Assembly (NCBI RefSeq): GCF_026013645.1
Contig: NZ_CP110224.1
Span: 124,001 to 188,000 of the forward strand
Reading direction: 5' to 3'
From: Virgibacillus natechei
Lineage (GTDB): Bacteria > Bacillota > Bacilli > Bacillales > Amphibacillaceae
DNA: 64,000 nt
The notes under the pieces were generated by a model. That model saw nothing but the letters and a program-made list of their open reading frames with translations. It was not told the origin of the DNA and made no database searches. A program made the position numbers and the translations under genes. Shown piece by piece: positions 48,032-58,557 of the stretch (the stretch's first letter is position 1; every line of letters begins with the position of its first letter).

Positions 48032-48045
48032 GTTCATGCACGAAC
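48032..48045. promoter_or_regulatory. Candidate MarR operator
   Basis: GTTCATGCACGAAC is a near-perfect inverted repeat (GTTC-x-TGCA-x-GAAC) between the marR start and the repeat. MarR proteins bind palindromes of this size overlapping their own promoters. Confidence 0.5.
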
Positions 48046-48108
48046 AATTCGCACAAGAACCATTATAGGAAAGTAATGTTTACTTTGCAAGAGGGTTGCT
48101 TATTAAAA

Positions 48109-48640
48109 AGCTCTTTTCTAAAACTGGGAATGCGCTTACTCGCCCCACCGAAAAGATTGTTGTTTTTATCCGCCGCTACAGAAATACATTCCGCTTTCCG
48201 CGGGCGGCTGATGAGCCTCCTTGTGCTGGCGCACTTCAGAGTCTCACCTAGGCCTCAGCTCCCGCAGGAGTCTCCATGTATTTCCTTCGCTAGTATTGGT
48301 TTACTATATATTATTTGTGTGATGAAACGAAACAGTGTTGTTGCTATCACTAGTCAGGGTGAGTGGAGGGCAGTCGACTCCTGCGGGAACAAGGGTTTTT
48401 GGTGGGGCGAGCATTTACGCGCAGTCCCAGCACGTGTCCGAAGACCCCGCAGAGTGGGCTTCTCGAGGCAGGTTAAGTTCGCGACGTCCTGTCGCAACAC
48501 CTGCACTAGCACGTCCTGTGCGTCGAAGGCTATGGGCCGTGCCCACGGAAAGCGACTGCCCGGAACGATTACGGACGGCAGCAAGAGCACACGTCTTTGG
48601 AAATAAATCTAAAGTTACGTCGCACTTTACATCAATTCCG
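48109..48640. repeat. Long interspersed repeat (family A, copy 2, reversed)
   Basis: Starts AGCTCTTTTCTAAAAC and contains GAATGCGCTTACTCGCCCCA, CATTCCGCTTTCCGCGGGCG, GAGTCTCC and CTCCTGCGGGAACAAGG, the reverse-orientation text of the element at 18266-18848. The open frames inside are low-complexity artefacts of the GC-rich repeat and lack ribosome sites. The rest of the gap to spoIIE has its promoter only. Confidence 0.65.
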
Positions 48641-48805
48641 AAGGTTTAAAAGCAACAATACATAATAATGGAAAGTTTCGTAATATCCATTTTTTCTGCA
48701 CAACACATCCCATTTCGGCAAACTTTTGAATGAAAACCGTAATCGCCCTTTTCAAAATAATCCGATGTCTATAAGGATTAGCAAAAACTGCCATACGTCC
48801 GTTCG

Positions 48806-48841
48806 TGTTGAAACGTGCCTCTTATTCAGAAAGCCGTCGAA
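48806..48841 (+). promoter_or_regulatory. spoIIE: Candidate Spo0A boxes upstream of spoIIE
   Basis: TGTTGAA (48806-48812) and CGTCGAA (48835-48841) each differ by one base from the 0A box TGTCGAA. They are 29 bases apart and lie before the spoIIE -35. Confidence 0.45.
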
Positions 48842-48867
48842 CGATTTATGGAATAGCCTCTGTTATT

Positions 48868-48900
48868 TTGACAAAAAAAGAAAGCGTCGTGTGTTTTAAT
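48868..48900 (+). promoter_or_regulatory. spoIIE: spoIIE promoter with 21-base spacer
   Basis: TTGACA (48868-48873) and TTTAAT (48895-48900) are 21 bases apart. The spoIIE promoter of B. subtilis is known for a 21-base spacer that makes it dependent on Spo0A~P. Confidence 0.6.
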
Positions 48901-48925
48901 AACACATAGACGGGAGTGGTTTTAT

Positions 48926-51379
48926 ATGATGGATTCATTATCAAGAGTGGAACCTGAAGCGCTTGGAAAACAGAAGGATAACAAAATAAACAGGCTTTCG
49001 AAACGGTTGTACACGCAAGCTAAAATAATTTTGCTTGATAAAGGGTGGCTCTACTATATTGTTGGTTTTTTATTGGGACGAGCAGTTATATTGTCTGCCG
49101 TTTCTCCCTTTGCGGTGGCATTCTTAGCTACCATGTGGTTTGTAAAAAAGGACAAGGCTGCAAAATCAATGCTTGCAGTGTTTGCTGGTGCGCTAACTTA
49201 TTCAGTAACACATGGGATTTTTATTGCTCTGGCTATGATTATATTTATATTCCTTGCAGGATTGTTTAAAAATGCGAATAACCAACAAGTTATTATTCCA
49301 TTATTTGTTTTTATATCTACTACCGCACCACGATTATTTCTTTACTCTATTAATGATCGGTTATCATCTTATGAATGGATGCTTCTATCTGTCGAAGGAA
49401 TATTAGGAACGGTCCTAGTATTGATATTTATGCAAAGCATTCCATTATTATCACCAAAAAGATTTAAACCAACATTAAAAAATGAAGAAATCGTTTGTAT
49501 GATTATTCTGATTGCCTCTATATTGACAGGTACTATTGGTTGGGAGATCTATGGTGCTTCTTTGGAGCAGGTGTTATCACGTTACTTTGTTTTACTTCTT
49601 GCATTTATTGGTGGTGCAGCAATCGGTTCAACGGTCGGGGTTGTAGCCGGATTAATTTTATCACTGGCTAATGTGGCGAATTTATACCAGATGAGTCTTC
49701 TTGCTTTTTCCGGTTTACTAGGTGGGCTGTTAAAAGAGGGGAAGAAGCCTGGTGTTGCTGTAGGGCTTTTAGTCGGGACGTTTTTAATCGGCATCTACGG
49801 AAGTGCGGATACATTGGTTCCAGCACTTATGGAATCACTTATTGCGATTATTTTATTTTTCCTAACTCCAGCCAGCTGGGTTAGAAGTCTTTCTCGCTAC
49901 ATACCAGGTACCCAGGAGTATACGAGTGAGCAAGAACAATACTTACAAAAGGTTCGTAATGTTACAGCTAAACGAGTGGAGGAATTCTCTAATGTATTTG
50001 GTGCTTTGTCTAAGAGTTTTGCTCCTTCTAGTGTAACGATGCAGGATGAAAAGGATACGAGCCGGGAAACCGACTATTATTTAAGTCAAGTTACGGAAAA
50101 GACATGCCAGACCTGCTTTCTGAAAGACCGATGTTGGCAGAAGCAATTCGATCAAACCTATTCCATGATGGAAGAAATGAAAGGTGATATTTTCGAGGGG
50201 CGTGAGCCGAATCGCAAAGTGATGCGTGAATTTGAAAATTATTGTGTGAAACCCCAAAAAATAGTAGATGTGATGAAGGATGAAATCTCCTTCTTTGAAG
50301 CAAATCGAAAGCTTAAGGAACAAGTAATGGAGAGCAAGCAATTAGTTGCGGATCAGTTGCAAGGTGTTTCGGATGTTATGGAAGATTTTTCAAAAGAGAT
50401 TTTAAAGGAAAGGCAACACCACGAGCAACAGGAATTAGAAATTGTTCATGCCTTAAACCATATGGGAATTAATTTGGAGAAGTTAGATATTTATAAGCTG
50501 GAAACAGGTAATGTTGATATTGAAATGACTGTATCCTTTTATGATTATCATGGAGAAGGACCTAAATTAATTGCTCCGGTACTGTCTGACATTCTAGGTG
50601 AAATAATTGTTGTGAAGCAGGAAGATATTTCGCCATTTCCAAATGGCTATTGTTACTTGGCGTTTGGTTCAGCTAAGGAGTTTATCGTTGAAACTGGTGC
50701 GGCAAATGCAGCAAAGGGTGGTGGGCTTATTTCAGGTGATAGCTATACAACGATTGAACTTGGTGCTGGCAAATATGCGATGGCTATAAGTGATGGCATG
50801 GGGAATGGGAAACGGGCGAAGGAAGAAAGTATGGAGACGCTCCGCTTGTTGCAGCAAATCTTGCATACAGGTATTCCGGAACAAGTGGCAATTAAATCGA
50901 TTAATTCGATACTAGCACTAAGGACAACGGATGAGATGTTCGCAACGCTTGATCTTGCGGTAATCGACCTGCATGATGCCTATGTTCGTTTTCTGAAAAT
51001 TGGATCCACTCCAAGCTTCGTTAAGCGTGGGGAGAAAATGTTGAAGATAGAAGCAAGCAATTTGCCGATGGGGATTGTTCAAGAATTTGATGTGGACATT
51101 GTTAATGAGCAATTAATTTCGAATGATTTGTTAATCATGATGAGCGATGGGATTTTTGACGGCCCAAAACATGTGGAGAATGCGGATGTATGGGTGAAAA
51201 GAAAAATTCGTGAAATGACGACCGAAGACCCGCAGGAAATAGCAGACCTATTGCTTGAAGAGGTAATACGGACAAGGTCTGGTGAAATTAAAGATGATAT
51301 GACCGTGCTCGTAGCGAAGGTTAAGAAAAACACCCCAAAATGGGCAGCGGTACCGGTGTATCAGAATAAGGCGCAATGA
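48926..51379 (+). CDS. spoIIE: Stage II sporulation protein E (PP2C phosphatase)
   Basis: An 817-residue protein. About ten membrane helices occupy the first 330 residues, followed by a linker/FtsZ-interaction region and a C-terminal PP2C phosphatase (about 590-810). DGMGNG at 623-628 holds the metal-binding aspartate, and DDMTVLVAKV near residue 797 another. It dephosphorylates SpoIIAA to release sigma-F and helps polar septation. It starts a conserved segment spoIIE-yabS-yabT-tilS-hpt-ftsH. Confidence 0.96.
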   Translation: MMDSLSRVEPEALGKQKDNKINRLSKRLYTQAKIILLDKGWLYYIVGFLLGRAVILSAVSPFAVAFLATMWFVKKDKAAKSMLAVFAGALTYSVTHGIFIALAMIIFIFLAGLFKNANNQQVIIPLFVFISTTAPRLFLYSINDRLSSYEWMLLSVEGILGTVLVLIFMQSIPLLSPKRFKPTLKNEEIVCMIILIASILTGTIGWEIYGASLEQVLSRYFVLLLAFIGGAAIGSTVGVVAGLILSLANVANLYQMSLLAFSGLLGGLLKEGKKPGVAVGLLVGTFLIGIYGSADTLVPALMESLIAIILFFLTPASWVRSLSRYIPGTQEYTSEQEQYLQKVRNVTAKRVEEFSNVFGALSKSFAPSSVTMQDEKDTSRETDYYLSQVTEKTCQTCFLKDRCWQKQFDQTYSMMEEMKGDIFEGREPNRKVMREFENYCVKPQKIVDVMKDEISFFEANRKLKEQVMESKQLVADQLQGVSDVMEDFSKEILKERQHHEQQELEIVHALNHMGINLEKLDIYKLETGNVDIEMTVSFYDYHGEGPKLIAPVLSDILGEIIVVKQEDISPFPNGYCYLAFGSAKEFIVETGAANAAKGGGLISGDSYTTIELGAGKYAMAISDGMGNGKRAKEESMETLRLLQQILHTGIPEQVAIKSINSILALRTTDEMFATLDLAVIDLHDAYVRFLKIGSTPSFVKRGEKMLKIEASNLPMGIVQEFDVDIVNEQLISNDLLIMMSDGIFDGPKHVENADVWVKRKIREMTTEDPQEIADLLLEEVIRTRSGEIKDDMTVLVAKVKKNTPKWAAVPVYQNKAQ

Positions 51380-51540
51380 TAACTTGTAAGCAAATAATGA
51401 GATCGTCTATTTCGCCGATTTCCACCAATCCGACTTCCAGTATCTGAGCTCTAAAAATACGTTTCAGCGCTTTTGTTCATCACGTATACTCCTTTCTTTT
51501 TTTGTCTATGATGGTAGTGGAATAGTTGGGAGGTATGACG

Positions 51541-52281
51541 GTGAAGAAAGGTACGTTGAAACAGATACTGCTGATCACGGATGGTTGTTCGAACAGGGGC
51601 GAGGACCCTGCTGCGGTGGCTGCGCTGGCAAACCAGCAAGGTATTACCGTAAATGTCATCGGGATTCTGGAAGATGATCAGTCGGAACAGCCAGAAGGAT
51701 TGCAAGAGGTAGAAGATGTTGCATTATCTGGTGGTGGCGTGAGTCAATTAGTTTATAAGCAGGCTTTATCGCAAACGGTTCAAATGGTCACGAAGCAAGC
51801 AATGACACAAACACTACAGGGGTTTGTAAATAAGGAACTTAAACAAATTTTAGGATCAAATGAATCACTGGAAGATTTAGAACCAGAAAAACGTGGTGAA
51901 ATTATGGAAGTCGTCGAAGATATGGGAGAAACAAGCGATTTGGAGGTTCTTGTTCTACTTGATACGAGTGCAAGTATGCATGACAAGCTTCCAACAGTGA
52001 AAGAAGCGTTAATTGATTTATCAATAAGCTTGAATGCCCGTATTGGTCGAAATCGTTTTTGTATTTTTAGTTTTCCGGGTAAACGCAAGGATATTCAAAA
52101 AGTATTTGATTGGTCACCAGAACTCGATGCAGTAACAACTATTTTTCCCAAGCTGACAAGTGGAGGAATTACTCCAACTGGCCCAGCGATACGTGAAGCA
52201 ATGTATCAATTTGGTAAGAAGAACTTACTAAGGAGATTTAGAGATGAAGACGAACCAGGAATGGAAGAAGCAGGGTATTGA
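51541..52281 (+). CDS. yabS: VWA-domain protein YabS
   Basis: A 246-residue von Willebrand A-type protein. TLKQILLITDGCSNRGEDPA opens the protein, and LLDTSASMHDKLPTVKEALI (about 134-153) contains the MIDAS-like DxSxS. Its role is unknown; it accompanies the kinase YabT. GTG at 51541 has the best spacing after GGGAGG; ATG at 51535 is too close. The 3' end overlaps yabT by 38 bases. Confidence 0.85.
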   Translation: MKKGTLKQILLITDGCSNRGEDPAAVAALANQQGITVNVIGILEDDQSEQPEGLQEVEDVALSGGGVSQLVYKQALSQTVQMVTKQAMTQTLQGFVNKELKQILGSNESLEDLEPEKRGEIMEVVEDMGETSDLEVLVLLDTSASMHDKLPTVKEALIDLSISLNARIGRNRFCIFSFPGKRKDIQKVFDWSPELDAVTTIFPKLTSGGITPTGPAIREAMYQFGKKNLLRRFRDEDEPGMEEAGY

Positions 52282-53167
52282 ATTAAAACCGGGAACGAAA
52301 CTAACTGGCAAGTGGCATAAGAAGAGTTATACGATTAAAAGTAAGCTCGGTTCTGGTGCTATTGGAGCGGTATATTTATGTGAATCGGGCGGAAACCCTG
52401 CTGCATTAAAAATTAGTGATAAGGGTTCATCAATGACGGTTGAGGTCAATGTGTTGAAGTCGTTGAAGAAGGTCCAAGGACATCGTCTTGGGCCTTCTTT
52501 ATTGGATGTAGATGATTGGGTGTCGCCCTATGGTCCAACTTATTCCTTTTACGTCATGGAGTACCTGCAAGGTGAGACACTATCTTCTTTCGTACAAAAA
52601 CAAGGGAAAGAGTGGACGGGTGTGTTTATGCTTCAACTGCTTGAAGATCTGGAACGTTTGCATAAATCGGGCTGGGTTTTCGGTGATTTAAAGACAGATA
52701 ACCTTCTCGTCGTTCATTCGCCTCCAAGGGTCCGCTGGGTTGATGTTGGCGGCACAACTCAAATGGGGCGCGCAATCAAAGAATATACGGAGTTTTATGA
52801 TCGAGGTTATTGGGGAATGGGATCAAGACGTGCGGAGCCAAGTTATGATTTGTTTGCATTTGTAATGGTTTTTTTAAATTTGTATTATCCGAACCGTTTT
52901 GAAAAAGGTTCTCAACCTGAAAAAACGCTTTTTAATAAGTTACACCAGGTAAAAGCATTGGCTCCATATAGTACCCCTCTAAAAAAGGCAATCTTAGGAA
53001 AGTATCAATCTAGTGCCGAAATGAAACAAGAAATAACGAATCGTTTATACAATGTCCAAAAAAGAACTCGTTCGAAAAGAAAAGCTAAAAAAGCACCATT
53101 CTTCATAGAAGCAGGAGGCATTACGTTAGTTGCATTAGGTTACTACCTTTTTTCTCTACTTTTATAG
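52244..53167 (+). CDS. yabT: Serine/threonine protein kinase YabT
   Basis: A 307-residue Hanks-type kinase with a C-terminal membrane segment (about 290-306). GSGAIGAVYL is the glycine loop, AALKIS holds the ATP lysine, FGDLKTDN is the catalytic loop with HRD changed to FGD, and DVG replaces DFG. The non-RD loop matches B. subtilis YabT, a DNA-activated kinase acting in sporulation (RecA phosphorylation). No sensor domain outside the membrane. AGGAGAT precedes the ATG. Confidence 0.88.
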   Translation: MKTNQEWKKQGIELKPGTKLTGKWHKKSYTIKSKLGSGAIGAVYLCESGGNPAALKISDKGSSMTVEVNVLKSLKKVQGHRLGPSLLDVDDWVSPYGPTYSFYVMEYLQGETLSSFVQKQGKEWTGVFMLQLLEDLERLHKSGWVFGDLKTDNLLVVHSPPRVRWVDVGGTTQMGRAIKEYTEFYDRGYWGMGSRRAEPSYDLFAFVMVFLNLYYPNRFEKGSQPEKTLFNKLHQVKALAPYSTPLKKAILGKYQSSAEMKQEITNRLYNVQKRTRSKRKAKKAPFFIEAGGITLVALGYYLFSLLL

Positions 53168-53233
53168 TGAAAAGAGGTATGATGGAATAAGTTAGTTTGC
53201 AATCATTCGTCTTGGAGTTGGAAGTGAAATGAA

Positions 53234-54631
53234 ATGAAGCGTAATGTAATGACATTTATAAATAAGCATCAGTTATTGACAAAGGAATCAACGGTATTGG
53301 TTGGGGTTTCCGGTGGCCCTGATTCGATGGCTCTCCTCCATTTTCTTCATTCTATACGCGAGGAATGGAATTTGAAACTTATTGCGATTTCAATCGACCA
53401 TCAACTCAGAGCGGACTCGTCTACTGCAGATCTTCTGTATGTTCGCAAGATGTGTGGTAATTGGGGTATAGCGTGCGTGGGGGCTTCTTTAGATGTTCCA
53501 TCGTATAAACAGGACAATCGTGTTGGAACTCAAGTTGCTGCACGCGAGATGCGTTATCAATATTTTGCAGAGCAAATGGAGAAGTATCAGGCTGATTATC
53601 TGGCGCTTGGCCATCATGGTGATGATCAAGTGGAAACGATGTTAATGGGATTGTCCCGATCTGCAAACTCAAGTGCATTAGCAGGTATACCGATTACACG
53701 GCGCTTTGCTACAGGGGCTATAATCCGCCCGTTACTCCGGGTTACGAAGGAAGAGATAGAAACCTATTGTCAGACGCATAACATTATGCCTAGAATCGAT
53801 CCAACCAATTATGAAACGAACTATACGAGGAATTTTTTTCGAAAAAACGTACTTCCACTACTAAAAGAAAAAAATAGAAATATACATACTACAGTACAAC
53901 ACCTAAGTGAAACCCTTCAACAAGATGAGAATTATATGAGGGATGAGGCAGAAAAAGTGTTGCACGAAACGGTAAAATTAGACCCGGATATCAAAAAAGC
54001 AACAATCAAAATCGATATGTTTCATACACACCCCGATGCTTTACAAAGAAGGACGTTTCATCTAATATTGAACTATCTGTATAATAGGCCACCCAAGGAT
54101 TTATCTTATATTCATGAGGAGCAATTTTTTGCGTTATTACGAAGCGATAAAGGGAAACTTCGAATGGACTTTCCATCTGGTTTGAAATTAGAGAAATCAT
54201 ATGAAAAGATCATGTTTTATTTCTCAAGTCAACATACCTACAATCCTTCTTATCACAAGACGCTGGAAATTCCCGGACGTTTAGATTTGCCAGATGGTTC
54301 AACCATTGTTAGTTTATATAATGATAATTATCAGGAGCAAGATGAGTATTCCTATTTTTGTAATGTTGACCAAATTGCGCTACCGTTACATATCCGATCT
54401 CGTCATGAAGGAGACAGGATGCGCTGGAAGGGTTTAGAAGGAAGTAAAAAGTTAAAAGATATTTTTATCGATGCGAAGATACCACAAAGCGAACGTGATA
54501 AATGGCCGATCCTAACCGATGATAACGGAGAAATCCTATGGCTTATTGGATTAAAAAAAGGACAACCTAAGCATCATACAAAAAACAACACCTCATATAT
54601 TCAGATAATCTATGAAAAAGGTGACATGTAG
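53234..54631 (+). CDS. tilS: tRNA(Ile)-lysidine synthase
   Basis: A 465-residue enzyme that attaches lysine to C34 of tRNA-Ile2, switching its codon from AUG to AUA. The PP-loop SGGPDS is at 26-31; [17 protein letters not shown] and the C-terminal [20 protein letters not shown] region bind tRNA. Essential gene. It is 11 bases upstream of hpt, as in B. subtilis. Confidence 0.95.
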   Translation: MKRNVMTFINKHQLLTKESTVLVGVSGGPDSMALLHFLHSIREEWNLKLIAISIDHQLRADSSTADLLYVRKMCGNWGIACVGASLDVPSYKQDNRVGTQVAAREMRYQYFAEQMEKYQADYLALGHHGDDQVETMLMGLSRSANSSALAGIPITRRFATGAIIRPLLRVTKEEIETYCQTHNIMPRIDPTNYETNYTRNFFRKNVLPLLKEKNRNIHTTVQHLSETLQQDENYMRDEAEKVLHETVKLDPDIKKATIKIDMFHTHPDALQRRTFHLILNYLYNRPPKDLSYIHEEQFFALLRSDKGKLRMDFPSGLKLEKSYEKIMFYFSSQHTYNPSYHKTLEIPGRLDLPDGSTIVSLYNDNYQEQDEYSYFCNVDQIALPLHIRSRHEGDRMRWKGLEGSKKLKDIFIDAKIPQSERDKWPILTDDNGEILWLIGLKKGQPKHHTKNNTSYIQIIYEKGDM

Positions 54632-54642
54632 GAGGAACAAGC

Positions 54643-55182
54643 ATGTATAATGATATTAAGGAAATATTAATATCAGAAGACGAAATTGCAAAAAAGTGCA
54701 AGGAACTTGGACAGGAACTAAAAGAGGAGTATGATGGGAAGTTTCCATTAGCCATTGGTGTATTAAAGGGTGCGATGCCTTTTATGTCTGATGTATTACG
54801 CCAGATTGATACGCATTTAGAAATGGACTTTATGGATGTTTCAAGCTATGGAAGCGGAACACGCTCTTCAGGTGAAGTGAAAATAGTGAAAGATCTGGAT
54901 ACACAGGTAGAGGGCCGTGACCTATTGATAATCGAAGATATTATTGATAGTGGGCTGACATTAAGTTACCTGGTTGATCTATTTAAATACCGTAAAGCAA
55001 ATTCCATTAAAATTGTGACGTTACTTGATAAACCATCAGGGAGATCGGCTGCTATTAAAGCAGATGTTGTTGGATTTGAAGTTCCGAATGAGTTTGTTGT
55101 AGGTTATGGATTGGATTATGACGAGAAATATCGTAATTTGCCTTATATTGGAATATTGAAACCAGAGATTTATGGTGGATAA
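54643..55182 (+). CDS. hpt: Hypoxanthine-guanine phosphoribosyltransferase
   Basis: A 179-residue purine salvage enzyme. [17 protein letters not shown] (about 100-116) is the PRPP loop, and [20 protein letters not shown] the flexible loop. It converts hypoxanthine/guanine with PRPP to IMP/GMP. GGAGGAA precedes the ATG. In B. subtilis it is coupled with TilS and FtsH regulation. Confidence 0.95.
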   Translation: MYNDIKEILISEDEIAKKCKELGQELKEEYDGKFPLAIGVLKGAMPFMSDVLRQIDTHLEMDFMDVSSYGSGTRSSGEVKIVKDLDTQVEGRDLLIIEDIIDSGLTLSYLVDLFKYRKANSIKIVTLLDKPSGRSAAIKADVVGFEVPNEFVVGYGLDYDEKYRNLPYIGILKPEIYGG

Positions 55183-55380
55183 AAAAAGTGAAGACAATTG
55201 AGTTGATTAAAGTTAGAAGATTAGTATAAAATACATATTATCTATTGGGAATATGCACTTTTTAAGAAGTCATCGAGAAGTGAGAAATGTAACATCACGA
55301 ATGAGTGAATTAGTTGTATTGAAACTTTTTCATATGATACGATGTAACATAGTTTTTCCCGTTTAGGGAGGAGGCAGGAA

Positions 55381-57429
55381 ATGAAACGGATATTTGGAAA
55401 TGCATTTTTTTGGATACTTATATTTCTTGTAGTTGTAGCAGTTATAGGGGTATTTCAAGGAGATACTGACGAACAAGTAGAATACAATGTACAAGAATTT
55501 ATGGATGCTTTAAATAATGGTGAAATCGAAGAAATGACGATGCAACCAGCTAACGGTATTGTTCGATACAGTGGAACATTAACAGATGGCGAACAGCCAT
55601 TTATCGCAGAAGTTCCAGATAATACTGAAATTGTAGCATCCGTTACAGATCAAGCAACACAACAGAGTGTACTTCATGTAGAAGAAGAGGAACAACCAAA
55701 TGCGTTTGTTAGCTTTCTAACAATGATGCTTCCGTTCCTAATTATAGGTCTTATATTCTTCTTTATCCTCAGCCGAGCCCAAGGCGGCGGCGGTGGCGGC
55801 GGTGGAAAGATGATGAATTTTGGTAAAAGTAAGGCCAAAATGTACACCGAAGATAAGAAAAAGGTTCGTTTCGCTGATGTTGCCGGAGCAGATGAAGAAA
55901 AACAGGAGCTCGTTGAAGTCGTCGACTTTTTGAAGGATCCTCGTAAATTCGCTGCAGTTGGTGCACGTATTCCAAAAGGTGTGCTTCTTGTAGGGCCACC
56001 TGGTACTGGTAAAACGCTACTTGCTCGTGCCGTTGCAGGTGAAGCTGGGACGCCGTTCTTCTCAATAAGTGGTTCAGACTTTGTGGAGATGTTCGTTGGT
56101 GTTGGTGCTTCTCGTGTACGTGATCTATTTGAAAACGCGAAGAAAAACGCGCCATGTATCATATTTATTGATGAAATTGATGCAGTTGGTAGACAACGTG
56201 GTGCAGGCCTTGGCGGTGGTCATGATGAACGTGAACAAACATTAAACCAGTTACTAGTGGAAATGGATGGATTTGGAGCCAACGAAGGTATCATCTTAAT
56301 CGCAGCAACAAACCGTGCGGATATCCTTGACCCAGCGTTACTCCGTCCAGGACGTTTTGACCGTCAAATTACGGTTGATCGCCCAGATGTTAAAGGACGC
56401 CAAGATGTGTTAAAAGTTCATGCTAGAGATAAACCGCTAGATGACACAGTTGACTTAAAAACAGTTGCAATGCGGACGCCAGGGTTTTCGGGAGCTGATT
56501 TAGAGAATTTATTAAATGAAGCAGCTCTCGTAGCAGCCAGAAGTGACCGTCATAAAGTTAATATGTTTGACGTCGATGAAGCAATCGATCGCGTTATTGC
56601 AGGTCCTTCTAAGAAGAGTAGGGTTATTTCGAAAAAAGAACGAAACATTGTGGCATACCATGAAAGTGGACACACCATTATTGGAATGGTTCTCGAGGAT
56701 GCTGACTTAGTTCACAAGGTTACGATTGTACCGCGTGGTCAAGCTGGTGGTTATGCTGTTATGCTACCAAAAGAAGATCGCTACTTTATGACGAAACCAG
56801 AACTGTTCGATAAAGTTATTGGTCTGTTGGGTGGCCGTGTTGCCGAAGAAGTGATGTTTGGTGAAGTAAGTACCGGCGCATCAAATGACTTCCAACGCGC
56901 TACTGGCATTGTTCGTAAAATGATTACTGAATTTGGTATGAGTGATAAGATTGGTCCGCTTCAATTCACAAGTGGCGGTGGCGGTGATGTTTTCTTAGGT
57001 CGTGATATTGGCAACGAGCAAAACTATAGTGATACGATTGCCCATGACATCGATCAGGAAATGCAAAACTTTATTAACTACTGTTATGATCGTGCTAAAA
57101 CAATTCTTACAGAAAATAAAGATAAACTGGAGCTTGTAGCACAAACACTTCTTGAAGTAGAGACATTGGATGCAAAACAAATTAAATCATTAATGGATCA
57201 TGGTGTACTACCAGAGCCTGAAAAAGAAGACGCTGATTCAGAAGATGTAAAAGTGAACATCCAATCGAAAGAAGAAGCAGAAACATCTGTGCCTAATGAA
57301 GAATCAGAAACAAAAGAAGAAAGCACAGAACAACAAGACACAGCCAATAAACCATTGACAGAGCAAGAAAAAGAAGAAATTTTTAAAGACAACAAGCCTT
57401 CTTCAGACGATATAGATAAAAAAGAATAA
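55381..57429 (+). CDS. ftsH: ATP-dependent zinc metalloprotease FtsH
   Basis: A 682-residue membrane protease. TM1 (about 5-23) and TM2 (about 107-127) enclose the extracytoplasmic domain. AAA domain: Walker A GPPGTGKT (205-212), Walker B IIFIDEID and the SRH arginines. Zinc motif HESGH (427-431). The C-terminus has a long acidic tail (residues about 605-682). It degrades SsrA-tagged and misfolded membrane proteins and is needed for sporulation. GGGAGGAGG precedes the ATG. Confidence 0.97.
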   Translation: MKRIFGNAFFWILIFLVVVAVIGVFQGDTDEQVEYNVQEFMDALNNGEIEEMTMQPANGIVRYSGTLTDGEQPFIAEVPDNTEIVASVTDQATQQSVLHVEEEEQPNAFVSFLTMMLPFLIIGLIFFFILSRAQGGGGGGGGKMMNFGKSKAKMYTEDKKKVRFADVAGADEEKQELVEVVDFLKDPRKFAAVGARIPKGVLLVGPPGTGKTLLARAVAGEAGTPFFSISGSDFVEMFVGVGASRVRDLFENAKKNAPCIIFIDEIDAVGRQRGAGLGGGHDEREQTLNQLLVEMDGFGANEGIILIAATNRADILDPALLRPGRFDRQITVDRPDVKGRQDVLKVHARDKPLDDTVDLKTVAMRTPGFSGADLENLLNEAALVAARSDRHKVNMFDVDEAIDRVIAGPSKKSRVISKKERNIVAYHESGHTIIGMVLEDADLVHKVTIVPRGQAGGYAVMLPKEDRYFMTKPELFDKVIGLLGGRVAEEVMFGEVSTGASNDFQRATGIVRKMITEFGMSDKIGPLQFTSGGGGDVFLGRDIGNEQNYSDTIAHDIDQEMQNFINYCYDRAKTILTENKDKLELVAQTLLEVETLDAKQIKSLMDHGVLPEPEKEDADSEDVKVNIQSKEEAETSVPNEESETKEESTEQQDTANKPLTEQEKEEIFKDNKPSSDDIDKKE

Positions 57430-57433
57430 TTTC

Positions 57434-57478
57434 AAAAAGTGCAGTCACTTATGAATATAGTGGCTGCACTTTTTTCTT
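57434..57478 (+). terminator. ftsH: Terminator of ftsH
   Basis: AAAGTGCAGTCACT and AGTGGCTGCACTTTTTT pair with one mismatch across a 9-base loop. Confidence 0.85.
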
Positions 57479-57508
57479 CTGAAATTAAAATGTGGTATAT
57501 TAATAAAA

Positions 57509-57719
57509 GGCTCTTTCGTAAGTGTTATTGCTTTTAAATTTTCGGAGTTAATATAAGTGTGACGTATGCGCTGGGTTTCTTTTCGCTGCGGACCGTTGCT
57601 TTCCGTAGCGGGTAAAAAGCATCATAAATTACGTCTTACTTTATAAATCTTGAGTCAAAAACAACAATTCTTTTTGTTGGGACGAGTAATCGTAGCCTCA
57701 ATCTTTTAGAAAATAGCCA
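57509..57719. repeat. Interspersed repeat with terminal inverted repeats (family A, short copy)
   Basis: 211 bp from GGCTCTTTCGTAAG to TCTTTTAGAAAATAGCC. AATAAAA flanks both ends (57502-57508 and 57720-57726), a possible target-site duplication. It shares GCTGGGTTTCTTT, CGCTGCGGACCGTTGCTTTC, GTAGCGGGT and AACAATTCTTTTTGT-like text with 18266-18848 but lacks the GC-rich middle. Confidence 0.7.
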
Positions 57720-57769
57720 ATAAAAAAGAAAAAACTTGTAACTTTATGAATAGGAAGGTTTGGGATGGG

Positions 57770-58543
57770 ATGTTATTTGTTCTCGATGTAGGAAATACGA
57801 ATACAGTGCTTGGTGTTTTTGAAGAAAATGAATTAAAGCATGAATGGCGAATCAAAACGGATCGTTACAAGACGGAAGATGAGTTCGGCGTACTGATTAA
57901 ATCATTGTTTGACCATAAAGGGGTCTCCTTTTCAGATATTCACGGTGTTGCCATATCAACAGTGGTTCCTCCGATAATGTACGCACTTGAAAAAATGAGT
58001 CATATTTATTTTGATATAGACCCTTTAGTTATAGGGAGAGAGACGGTACAATCCTCACTGAAAATGCGTTACCCTAATCCGCGGGAAATTGGAGCAGATC
58101 GAATTGTTAATGCTGTAGGAGCGATTGAAACGTTTGGTGCACCACTCATTATTATTGATTTTGGTACTGCTACAACCTTTTGTTTTATAAACGAACAAAA
58201 AGAATATCAGGGAGGCATCATCTCCCCAGGTGTTGATATTTCGATGGAGGCATTATATAGTAAGGCGTCTAAGCTTCCTAAAATTGAAATTCAAGCACCA
58301 GATAATATAGTAGGAACGTCAACGGTAGAAGCAATGCAGTCTGGTGTTTTTTATGGATATGTTGCACAAGTAGACGGTATAATAACACGTATTGAACACC
58401 AAATGGGTAGCAAACCAAAGGTAATTGCTACTGGGGGATTAGCATCGTTGATAGCTGGTGAATCTGAAACAATTGATTATGTTGATAGCTACTTAACGTT
58501 AAAAGGTTTAAATTTGATCTATCAAAAAAACAGACAAATATAA
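57770..58543 (+). CDS. coaX: Type III pantothenate kinase
   Basis: First step of CoA synthesis, 257 residues. [15 protein letters not shown] is the N-terminal phosphate-binding motif, [15 protein letters not shown] the second and [20 protein letters not shown] the substrate region of the ASKHA fold. ATG at 57770 gives the family start ([12 protein letters not shown]); an ATG at 57746 adds eight unconserved residues. hslO follows 14 bases on. Confidence 0.94.
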   Translation: MLFVLDVGNTNTVLGVFEENELKHEWRIKTDRYKTEDEFGVLIKSLFDHKGVSFSDIHGVAISTVVPPIMYALEKMSHIYFDIDPLVIGRETVQSSLKMRYPNPREIGADRIVNAVGAIETFGAPLIIIDFGTATTFCFINEQKEYQGGIISPGVDISMEALYSKASKLPKIEIQAPDNIVGTSTVEAMQSGVFYGYVAQVDGIITRIEHQMGSKPKVIATGGLASLIAGESETIDYVDSYLTLKGLNLIYQKNRQI

Positions 58544-58557
58544 AGGAGGTTTTCGGT

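Noticed and set aside
48076..48649. Frames of 176 and 104 codons between marR and spoIIE
   Set aside because: They coincide with the reversed family A repeat; the same text occurs in other intergenic places in different frames.
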